DNA from: Bacteroidales bacterium
GTDB taxonomy: Bacteria > Bacteroidota > Bacteroidia > Bacteroidales > Bacteroidaceae
DNA length: 22,332 nt
Assembly (NCBI GenBank): GCA_004552195.1
Contig: SFPC01000029.1
Span: forward strand, 1-22,332
Direction: 5' to 3'
Position 1 is the first letter of the stretch. Each line of letters begins with the position of its first letter. The position numbers and the translations under genes are program-made. This document shows positions 6,149 to 12,552 of the stretch, piece by piece. Below the pieces are notes generated by a model. The model ran no database searches. It saw only the letters and a program-made list of their open reading frames with translations, and was not told where the DNA came from.

Positions 6149-7660
6149 TTATTTCAGATACTCAGCGAAATCGGTCAGGCGCATGTCGCCCTTGCGCATG
6201 AAGGTGTCGTGGAAGGCCAGCGCAGCGGTCATGCTCTGGGGCTCGTGGCCCATGGGGGCGATGTGAGCCAAGTAGTCGCGCAGCAGCGGGCGGTACTCAG
6301 GATGAGCGCAGTTCTCTATGACCTCATGTGCACGGCGAACAGGCCCCTTGCCTCGCAAGTCGGCCACACCCTGCTCGGTGACGATCACATCCACGTCGTG
6401 CTCGGTGCTGTCCACGTGGCAACACATGGGCACGATGCACGAGATCTTGCCGCCCTTGGATACCGACGGTGTAGTGAACACGCTGATATAGCCATTGCGC
6501 TCATAGTCGCATGAGCCACCAATGCCGTTCATCAGGGCCGATCCGCAGATGTGGCTCGAGTTCTCATTGCCATAGATATCACACTCCACAGCGGTGTTGA
6601 TGGCGATGACGCCCAATCGGCGAATCACCTCAGGCGAGTTGGCCACCTCGCTCTGGCGAATGGTGAGGTGCTTCGAGAAGTAGTCCATGTTGGCGTAAAC
6701 CTCCTGCAAACACTCGTTGGTGACGGTCATGGCCGTAGCCGAGGCATCCATCACCTTGCCCTCAAGCATCCAGCGGATGGCCGCATCCTGCACCACCTCA
6801 CTGTAAACGTTGAAGCGTGGAATGCGCGGATTGGATCCCAATGCGGCCAGCACGGCGTTGCCCGTGGCACCCACACCACTCTGTATGGGCAGGAATTGCT
6901 TCGGGATACGGCCCGCCTTCATGTCGTCGACGAGGAAGTTGGCCAAGTGGTTTCCGATGGCCGAGGTAAACTCATCCACCTCCTTGAAGGCGCGCGCCTC
7001 CTCGGGTATGTTGCTCTCTATGACGCCCACAATCTTCTTGGGGTCGATGCTGATGTAGTTTTCGCCAATGCGGTCGTAGGGCTTGATGACCATCATCGGT
7101 CCGCGTCCCGATCCGTTGTCGCCCGGCTCCCACGTATCGTGTAGGAATTTTGAGTTGGGATTGTGGAACGTGTTGTGCTCCAGTATGACGCGTTTGGCAA
7201 GCCTCGCAGCGGTAGCGGCAATTCCTCCTGCCGACGTGAGGTAGGCGCGGCACTCCGACTCGCCCTCCACAATGTCCGACACCTCGATGACCGCCCAGTC
7301 GAACTCTCCATAGAAGCCATGTCGCATGCGCTCGGCCATGTGTCCCAGGTGCATGTCCTCATAGTCGATCTCACCCAGGTTGGTGTGTGTGCGGAAGTCC
7401 TTGTTGGTAGAGAACGGTGCGCGGAAGAGCAACGCATGCGCATTGGCCATGTCGCCTTCCACACTCTGGCACGACGAAGCGCCCGTGTAGATGCCTACTG
7501 CAAAAGGTTTTCCGGCCTCGTGTTCCTTCACGGCGCGCTTACTCAGTTCACGGAAGATGGCCTTTGGATTGCCGTTGGGCGTAAAGCCGCCAAGGGCCAT
7601 CTTGTCGCGGTCATTGATCATGGCCGCAGCCTCGGCTGCTGTGATTCGGGGGTATCTCAT
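6149..7660 (-). CDS. Acetyl-CoA hydrolase/transferase family, probable succinate CoA-transferase
   Basis: The 503-residue protein is a full-length class I CoA-transferase of the acetyl-CoA hydrolase/AarC type. The catalytic glutamate is E288 in FNVYSEVVQDAA, which forms the covalent CoA thioester in this family. The glycine-rich CoA-binding segments are SGVGATGNAVL (about 261-271) and SALMNGIGGSCDYERNG (about 374-390); the DIYGNENSSH stretch and VTEQGVADLRG are also conserved. In anaerobic Bacteroidota such enzymes swap CoA between succinate and acetyl- or propionyl-CoA in fermentation to propionate and acetate, in the cytoplasm. The true acyl donor cannot be told from sequence. It lies 91 nt downstream of the HxlR gene on the same strand, without a clear TAnnTTTG box in the gap, so partial co-transcription with the regulator is possible. 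A strong terminator follows. Confidence 0.88.
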   Translation of the reverse strand: MRYPRITAAEAAAMINDRDKMALGGFTPNGNPKAIFRELSKRAVKEHEAGKPFAVGIYTGASSCQSVEGDMANAHALLFRAPFSTNKDFRTHTNLGEIDYEDMHLGHMAERMRHGFYGEFDWAVIEVSDIVEGESECRAYLTSAGGIAATAARLAKRVILEHNTFHNPNSKFLHDTWEPGDNGSGRGPMMVIKPYDRIGENYISIDPKKIVGVIESNIPEEARAFKEVDEFTSAIGNHLANFLVDDMKAGRIPKQFLPIQSGVGATGNAVLAALGSNPRIPRFNVYSEVVQDAAIRWMLEGKVMDASATAMTVTNECLQEVYANMDYFSKHLTIRQSEVANSPEVIRRLGVIAINTAVECDIYGNENSSHICGSALMNGIGGSCDYERNGYISVFTTPSVSKGGKISCIVPMCCHVDSTEHDVDVIVTEQGVADLRGKGPVRRAHEVIENCAHPEYRPLLRDYLAHIAPMGHEPQSMTAALAFHDTFMRKGDMRLTDFAEYLK

Positions 7661-7751
7661 AATAAAGGTAATGGGGAATTTGCTAATTGTATAGCTGATT
7701 GTTCTGTTAATTCGATGGGGTTAATATTTTCTCGCACCTTGGCAATGGCCG

Positions 7752-8132
7752 TCATGTGGTGACAGGCTCAATGCCCTGCGCCCTGTCGCGCACGATGTCC
7801 GCCATGTTATCGGCCGCCCAGTTGATGAGCGAGTCGACCAATGGGATGAGCGTCAATGCCCTTTCGGTGAGCGAATACTCCACTCGCGGAGGCACCTCCG
7901 CAAACACCTTCCGGCAGATGAGTCCGTCGGTTTCGAGAGTGCGCAGGGTAGTGGTCAGCACCTTCTGCGATATGTCGGGGATGGCACGGCGCAGTTGGTT
8001 GAAACGCATGGGCGACATGCCGTTGCGGTCCAGCGTATAGAGCACGAGCAACGACCACTTTCCGCTGATGTGAGCCAGCACGTTGCGGATGGGGCAATCC
8101 GTAAAGACGGTTTCCTTAATGACCTTGGGCAT
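7752..8132 (-). CDS. HxlR-family winged-helix transcriptional regulator
   Basis: The 126-residue protein is an HxlR-type MarR-like DNA-binding protein. It shows the family start TDCPIRNVLAHISGKWSLLVLYTL with C13 in the DCP motif, then the helix-turn-helix (MRFNQLRRAIPDISQKVLTTTLRTLETDGLI, about 42-72) and the wing (about 76-92, VPPRVEYSLTERA). In several relatives the N-terminal cysteine senses electrophiles, quinones or oxidants; that role here is inference. It is transcribed divergently from a cupin gene, the usual arrangement of HxlR regulators with their target, and the shared spacer holds palindromes. The CoA-transferase gene lies downstream on the same strand. A GGTTAACC palindrome (8134-8141) sits right at its start codon and could allow autorepression. 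Confidence 0.92.
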   Translation of the reverse strand: MPKVIKETVFTDCPIRNVLAHISGKWSLLVLYTLDRNGMSPMRFNQLRRAIPDISQKVLTTTLRTLETDGLICRKVFAEVPPRVEYSLTERALTLIPLVDSLINWAADNMADIVRDRAQGIEPVTT

Positions 8133-8163
8133 GGGTTAACCAATGTTTTTCATTATTAGGCTA

Positions 8164-8194
8164 CAAAAGTAACCTTTGGCAATGGAAGACAAAA
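8164..8194 (-). promoter_or_regulatory. Promoter of the HxlR gene
   Basis: On the minus strand TTTTG (8194-8190) and TACTTTTG (8171-8164) are 18 bp apart, matching the -33/-7 pattern. The leader would be about 25-30 nt. A GTAACC half-site (8169-8174, plus sense) overlaps the -7 box. Confidence 0.6.
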
Positions 8195-8236
8195 GTCAAA
8201 TGCGTTAATAATAGTTAAACCTCCAAAACTTAACCT

Positions 8237-8272
8237 ATTGTTGCTCAACAATGGTTACGCAGAGGTAACCAT
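8237..8272. promoter_or_regulatory. Overlapping inverted repeats in the HxlR-cupin spacer (candidate operators)
   Basis: ATGGTTAC (8251-8258) and GTAACCAT (8265-8272) form perfect 8-bp arms with a 6-bp gap. Overlapping it, ATTGTTG (8237-8243) and CAACAAT (8246-8252) form perfect 7-bp arms with a 2-bp gap. The GTAACC word recurs at the HxlR -7 box. The sites sit just upstream of the cupin promoter, as expected for HxlR control of a divergent target. Confidence 0.5.
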
Positions 8273-8291
8273 GTTACGCCAAAGTGCCTTC

Positions 8292-8322
8292 TTGTGGGAG
8301 CATCCGAATTGGCTTAACTTTG
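8292..8322 (+). promoter_or_regulatory. Promoter of the cupin gene
   Basis: TTG (8292-8294), a 20-bp spacer and TAACTTTG (8315-8322) give a strong Bacteroidota promoter. The predicted leader is about 25 nt before the ATG at 8352. This also excludes a more upstream in-frame start at 8238. Confidence 0.68.
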
Positions 8323-8351
8323 CCATCGCAAACCAACAAAAACAGAACAAC

Positions 8352-8801
8352 ATGAAAGAAGCAAAGATTATCAAGTCGCTGACCAACGCCACGGCAGCAA
8401 CGTTTGGCCCCATGAGCGAACTCAACCAGTATGAATTGCAACTCGGTCCGGAGGTGAAGATCCCCGGAAAGGTGTTTGGCGGCGCGCTGCTGGACGCCAC
8501 CGGAGGCGACTTCTCCTTCCAATCGTTCGCCCCAGGCAGCGAGACAGGCTTTCTCCACACCCACAAGACGCACGAGGAGCTCTATTTCTTCCTCAGCGGA
8601 ACGGGCGAGTTTCAGGTCGACGGCGAGGTGTTCGCGGTAGGCGAGGGTAGTGTGGTGCGCGTGGCGCCCGCTGGCAAGCGCTCGGTTCGCAACAACGGAA
8701 CGGAGCCGCTCGTCATGCTCTGCGTGCAATATCGCGGTACCACATTCACCGCCGACGACGCCACCGACGGGGTCATTCTCGGCGAGAAGGTGGTGTGGTA
8801 A
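8352..8801 (+). CDS. Small single-domain cupin protein
   Basis: The 149-residue protein has one cupin barrel. Motif 1 is GFLHTHKTHEELYFFLSG (residues 66-83) with metal-ligand candidates H69, H71 and E75/E76. Motif 2 is GEGSVVRVAPAGKRSVRNNG (about 98-116), but the usual histidine of the PxGxxH pattern is a serine here (S111). A full 3-His-1-Glu metal site is therefore not evident, and the protein may bind metal weakly or act non-catalytically. The start at MKEAKI is chosen because the promoter's -7 box lies 30 bp ahead of it and the cupin homology begins soon after. Its divergent partner is an HxlR regulator, so it is probably the regulated gene, perhaps in response to reactive small molecules. 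No specific substrate can be assigned. Confidence 0.85.
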   Translation: MKEAKIIKSLTNATAATFGPMSELNQYELQLGPEVKIPGKVFGGALLDATGGDFSFQSFAPGSETGFLHTHKTHEELYFFLSGTGEFQVDGEVFAVGEGSVVRVAPAGKRSVRNNGTEPLVMLCVQYRGTTFTADDATDGVILGEKVVW

Positions 8802-8879
8802 GCCTCATGTCACCACCTCTTTTAATGCTTTTTCCCTACAAAAGGGTGTCGAAAGGTTCTGTTTCTCAAGATTATTAGC

Positions 8880-8887
8880 TACCTTTG
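8880..8887 (+). promoter_or_regulatory. -7 box for cysS
   Basis: TACCTTTG matches TAnnTTTG and lies 34 bp before the cysS ATG. The upstream -33 position reads TTC rather than TTG. Confidence 0.6.
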
Positions 8888-8921
8888 CAACAACCAACAC
8901 AGTAGCAAAACATTAGCAAGC

Positions 8922-10409
8922 ATGAAACAGAATCTTTTGATTTACAATACGCTGACACGCTCGAAAGAGCTGTTCAAGCCTCTCCACGCCCCCCATGTGG
9001 GCATGTACGTTTGCGGTCCCACGGTTTACGGCGACCCGCATCTGGGCCACGCGCGCCCGGCCATCACCTTCGACGTGCTCTTCCGTTACCTCAAACACCT
9101 GGGCTACAAGGTGCGTTACGTGCGCAACATCACCGACGTAGGCCACTTGGAGCACGACGCCGACGAGGGCGACGACAAGATTGAGAAGAAGGCACGCCTC
9201 GAGCAGCTCGAGCCCATGGAGATCGCGCAATACTACACCAACCGCTATCACAAGGCCATGGAGATGCTCAACGTGCTGCCGCCAAGCATCGAGCCGCACG
9301 CCACCGGCCACATCATCGAGCAGGAGCAGCTCGTGCAAGAGATTCTCGACAACGGCTATGCCTACATATCAAACGGCTCGGTTTACTTCGACGTTGAGAA
9401 GTACGACCGCGACCACCACTATGGCATTCTCTCAGGCCGCAACCTCAAGGACATCATCAACAAGAGCCGCGAGCTGGCCGGCACGTCGGAGAAGCACAAC
9501 CAAGCCGACTTCGCCCTTTGGAAGAAGGCGCAGCCCGAGCACATCATGCGATGGCCCTCGCCATGGAGCGACGGCTTCCCCGGATGGCACTGTGAGTGCA
9601 CCGCCATGGGCCGCAAGTACCTGGGTGCCCACTTCGACATCCACGGAGGTGGCATGGACCTGGTTTTCCCCCACCACGAATGTGAGATTGCGCAGGCCGT
9701 GGCATCGCAGGGCGACCAGATGGTTCACTACTGGATGCACAACAACATGATCACCATCAACGGCCAAAAGATGGGCAAGTCGCTCGGCAACTTTATCACA
9801 CTCGAGCAGTTCTTCAAGGGTGAGCACGATAGCCTGGAGCAGGCTTATTCGCCCATGACCATCCGTTTCTTCATCCTCTCGGCCCATTACCGTGGCACGG
9901 TCGACTTCTCCAACGACGCCCTGAAGGCCGCCCAGAAGGGTTACGACCGCCTGATGAACGGCATTGCCGACCTCGGTCGCGTGCAGGTGGCCAAGGGATC
10001 GTCGCCCGATACGCAAAAGGTGGTGCGCGCCCTGCGCCAGCGTTGCTACGACGCCATGAACGATGACTTGCAGACGCCGCTCGTCATCAGCGCGCTCTTC
10101 GAGGCTTGCCACCTGGTGAACCAGCTCGTCGACCACAAGCTCAAGATCTCTGCCGACGACCTGCAGGAACTCACCGACACCATGAGCCTGTTCACCTTCG
10201 ACGTGCTCGGACTGCAGAACAACCGCGGAGCCAACAACGAAGCCCGCGAGAAGGCCTACGGAAAGATTGTCGACATGGTGCTCGAGATGCGCCAAAAGGC
10301 CAAGGAGGCCAAGGATTGGGCCACCTCCGACCAGATTCGCAACACGCTCACCGAAGCCGGATTCGAGGTCAACGACACCAAGGATGGCGTGACCTGGAAG
10401 CTCTCATAG
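8922..10409 (+). CDS. cysS: Cysteinyl-tRNA synthetase
   Basis: The 495-residue class I synthetase charges tRNA-Cys in the cytoplasm. The zinc and cysteine-selecting residues are visible: C31 in [11 protein letters not shown]224 in [10 protein letters not shown], and H251, H252 and E255 in [11 protein letters not shown]. The HIGH motif is HLGH (40-43), and the KMSKS loop is KMGKS (283-287), an accepted variant. The DALR-like C-terminal helical domain follows, ending in a charged tail ([18 protein letters not shown]). Length is within the usual 450-500 range. It has its own promoter and is followed by a terminator-like hairpin about 80 nt after the stop. Confidence 0.97.
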   Translation: MKQNLLIYNTLTRSKELFKPLHAPHVGMYVCGPTVYGDPHLGHARPAITFDVLFRYLKHLGYKVRYVRNITDVGHLEHDADEGDDKIEKKARLEQLEPMEIAQYYTNRYHKAMEMLNVLPPSIEPHATGHIIEQEQLVQEILDNGYAYISNGSVYFDVEKYDRDHHYGILSGRNLKDIINKSRELAGTSEKHNQADFALWKKAQPEHIMRWPSPWSDGFPGWHCECTAMGRKYLGAHFDIHGGGMDLVFPHHECEIAQAVASQGDQMVHYWMHNNMITINGQKMGKSLGNFITLEQFFKGEHDSLEQAYSPMTIRFFILSAHYRGTVDFSNDALKAAQKGYDRLMNGIADLGRVQVAKGSSPDTQKVVRALRQRCYDAMNDDLQTPLVISALFEACHLVNQLVDHKLKISADDLQELTDTMSLFTFDVLGLQNNRGANNEAREKAYGKIVDMVLEMRQKAKEAKDWATSDQIRNTLTEAGFEVNDTKDGVTWKLS

Positions 10410-10459
10410 CCCCTTACTCGAGCTCATCGAGAACGCTTCCGAACACACAAAGGACACAC

Positions 10460-10689
10460 ATGAACATAAAAGTTATCCTTACAGCCATTGCGCTTGCAAC
10501 CTTTACGGAGTTGCAAGCGCAATCTTTTTTAACCCACAGAAGGTGAACGGCAGCGGCAACGAGGCCATCGACCACACAACCATCGACACACCCAGCGGTA
10601 GCGAGCTCTACAACCTGCAAGGCCAAAGGCTCACCACACCGCCCGCCCACGGCGTGTATATCCTCAACGGGCGCAAGGTGGTGAAGTAG
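10460..10689 (+). pseudogene. Frameshifted mini-gene: signal peptide plus T9SS-like C-terminal tail
   Basis: An AAAGGA ribosome site (10449-10454) precedes an ATG whose frame gives MNIKVILTAIALATFTELQAQ, a convincing signal peptide, then stops after 28 codons. The -1 frame, continuing to a TAG at 10687, reads through NPQKVNGSGNEAID and ends in ELYNLQGQRL...HGVYILNGRKVVK, the same kind of tail as on the GH43 protein in this window. The frames meet at T TTT TTA (10525-10531), positioned correctly for a -1 slip, and one extra T would also join them into a 76-residue product. It may be a pseudogene remnant of a larger secreted protein, a sequencing error in a homopolymer, or a programmed frameshift. 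The body between signal and tail is only about 25 residues, too short for any known enzyme domain. Confidence 0.6.
10487..10530 (+). terminator. Perfect 14-bp hairpin with T6, intrinsic terminator
   Basis: ATTGCGCTTGCAAC (10487-10500) and GTTGCAAGCGCAAT (10510-10523) are perfectly complementary around a 9-nt loop and are followed by CTTTTTT. This is a textbook intrinsic terminator for cysS. It lies inside what looks like a signal-peptide coding segment that starts at 10460, so it may act as an attenuator for that mini-gene. Confidence 0.8.
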
Positions 10690-11336
10690 GCCAAGAGAGT
10701 TGCGACGGGTTCCATTCGTCCAGTTTTTTGGTTAAAAAGTTGTGTTGGAATTTTGCGCGAGATAGACAACGAAAATGCCATTTTTGCGCCATCGTAGCGC
10801 CAAAAATGAGAGATGCGCGTACCGTTAGGCATGTATCGGGTTGCGAAAGACGCCAAACCGAGCCACCGTTAGGAAGGTATCGTCTTACGATCGGGCATGT
10901 TTCGCATTGCGAAACATGCCCAACGGCAATGCGTGAGGTCAAACTCTGAGTGTAGAAATACAAAAAATCATCGCAACCATTTGAACAATAACGTGTTACG
11001 TAAACACACCGAGAATTGCGTATTTCGGCCAAATAGTTCCGTGAAAGAAAAGAAATGTGTAGTTTTCACTATAGATTGTTGGCATAATTCACGTTCGTCC
11101 AACATTGGGCATAACGCTTCAATCTGATGCCTTCGCAGGCTTCTCCTACCCAGATTTCTCTCAGATTCATCCACATTGGAGTGATGAAGGATGCTTGTAA
11201 GTATTTACACTCAGAAGCGGTGAAGCCATCTGAAGCCAAAAACTGTAAGAAGTGAACAGAAGTTCAAATCATCTCTAAATGTCAGGTAAGTCCATTTTAT
11301 TAACATTTACAATATCTAATAATTAAATAAAATGTT
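10690..11336. other. Gene-free, repeat-bearing AT-rich spacer
   Basis: No supported gene. Two opposed open frames (about 10664-11032 minus, 10728-10949 plus) translate the inverted repeats and look spurious. The stretch holds the direct and inverted repeats at 10821-10921 and an imperfect hairpin, CATTTTTG at 10779-10786 against CAAAAATG at 10801-10808, extended by GC pairs. Base composition becomes more AT-rich towards 11.3 kb. Confidence 0.5.
10821..10921. repeat. Degenerate direct repeats and a 29-bp perfect inverted repeat
   Basis: ACCGTTAGGCATGTATCG (10821-10838) and ACCGTTAGGAAGGTATCG (10865-10882) match at 16 of 18 positions with a 44-bp period. They are followed by a perfect inverted repeat: GGGCATGTTTCGCA (10893-10906), one T, then TGCGAAACATGCCC (10908-10921). 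The first copy is also followed by TTGCGAAA, half of the inverted repeat. This suggests related palindromic units at different stages of decay. Confidence 0.7.
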
Positions 11337-11344
11337 TATCTTTG
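11337..11344 (+). promoter_or_regulatory. -7 box for the unrecognised exported protein
   Basis: TATCTTTG matches TAnnTTTG. The predicted leader is about 70 nt and includes an 11-codon open frame (11362-11397) that ends 21 nt before the gene's ATG. Confidence 0.55.
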
Positions 11345-11418
11345 CCCTCAAACTATATATAATGAAGCTGATCCTGATGGGGGATATATGCGAGTAAAAT
11401 AACAAAAATCCTTTGGAT

Positions 11419-12396
11419 ATGTTAAATCGTTTTCTTTTAAAGGCTATTTGGGTGGCAAATGTCTGCTTAATGCCGATAATCGCTATTGCCCAGAGCGACT
11501 ATGTTTTTCCTGATTTAGGCATGGAAAATCAAGTTCGCATATACAATCGCACTTGCCACCTTCAAATACACAAATGGCTTAAGCAAAGTCATTTCAAAGA
11601 CAGTGTTACTGTTAAGGAAATGAAAGAAGCCTTCTATCAGAACTACAAGTATGCCACAAGCAATAATCCTTATGCGGGATTCGATTCATTGACGGCCCCT
11701 TTTATTGGAGGAAACAATTATCCGGCAGTTATCATAACGGAAGTGATGAAATCATGTCCTGAAAAAAGATTAAGACCATTTAGGGGAATTTGGAGAAACA
11801 CAAATCTACTATTACAAAGTCTAACAGATACAAAGGGACAGGAATGCCCAAAACACATTGCCCAAATAGCCAAACGTTGGCAACATTTGTCTGATTGGTA
11901 CCATGGCGATGTCGTATGGCTTTTTTCGCCCAAGAATTACATGGGGTTCATTGTCTCCGGCCATCCTGCCGTTTCAAGTTTCTACGATGGCACACAGGTA
12001 GCATACAATTATTACTCTGGCCCCACAAACTTCTTCCAATGTTTCAACCAACGCGTTCTCGATGGCGACTGGCATGCAACAAGTGATATCAGCACATTCG
12101 CATTGAGCAACTTTCTTAATATTGCAGTAGATATCAGAAACATCGAATGTCAGTTCTCTGTTCTTCTACACGAAAAGGCAAGGGGGGAATATACATTGGA
12201 GTTGTTGCTGCCACAAGAGCCTGACCAGAACGTACGCATTGCATTTTCTGAAATGCGCTTTGAAATTGAACATTTGCCAACAGATTTTTTTCTACCTTAT
12301 TACACAGCCGACTTCCGCACCATGATGGGACGGTATTATCTGGTTACGGTTAATAATAACGGATGGATAATAAAAGATTACATGGACATTCCCTAA
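11419..12396 (+). CDS. Exported protein of unknown function
   Basis: I do not recognise this 325-residue protein. It starts with a hydrophobic signal peptide (MLNRFLLKAIWVANVCLMPIIAIAQ, given here by residues 1-25) and a likely cleavage after AIAQ, so it is exported. A TTG two codons upstream is possible but the ATG is preferred. The mature part is mixed in charge and rich in aromatic residues (YNYYSGPTNFFQCF, DWYHGDVVWLF), with six cysteines or fewer scattered and no repeats. It has no lipobox, no transmembrane helix beyond the signal and no T9SS-like tail. The final third looks beta-rich (YYLVTVNNNGWIIKDYMDIP). The gene is visibly more AT-rich than all its neighbours and lies in a repeat-bearing spacer, which suggests recent acquisition. 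It has its own promoter and a terminator and is therefore a single-gene unit. Confidence 0.7.
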   Translation: MLNRFLLKAIWVANVCLMPIIAIAQSDYVFPDLGMENQVRIYNRTCHLQIHKWLKQSHFKDSVTVKEMKEAFYQNYKYATSNNPYAGFDSLTAPFIGGNNYPAVIITEVMKSCPEKRLRPFRGIWRNTNLLLQSLTDTKGQECPKHIAQIAKRWQHLSDWYHGDVVWLFSPKNYMGFIVSGHPAVSSFYDGTQVAYNYYSGPTNFFQCFNQRVLDGDWHATSDISTFALSNFLNIAVDIRNIECQFSVLLHEKARGEYTLELLLPQEPDQNVRIAFSEMRFEIEHLPTDFFLPYYTADFRTMMGRYYLVTVNNNGWIIKDYMDIP

Positions 12397-12450
12397 CAAG
12401 AAGTAGCCAAGAGATAGTGCCATTCGGATCATCGAAACCCGCTTAACCCC

Positions 12451-12495
12451 AAGAGCTCCCCACCTTCTCTCTTCGGAAGATGGGGAGCTCTTTAT
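12451..12495 (+). terminator. Intrinsic terminator between convergent genes
   Basis: AAGAGCTCCCCA (12451-12462) and TGGGGAGCTCTT (12481-12492) are perfect 12-bp arms. The interior can pair further around CTTCGG. The plus-strand tail is TTTATC. It ends the exported-protein gene and may also slow transcription of the converging GH43 gene, although no U-tract follows in that direction. Confidence 0.78.
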
Positions 12496-12552
12496 CAATG
12501 TTGAAACATGGTAACGCTTACCGTCGTTTCCACGGGCACAATGCCCCACACG

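Noticed and set aside
10664..11032. 122-codon minus-strand frame in the repeat-bearing spacer
   Set aside because: Its translation follows the inverted repeats (VGHVSQCETCP, RRYLPNGG) and overlaps the tail of the mini-gene; it is probably repeat translation, not a gene.
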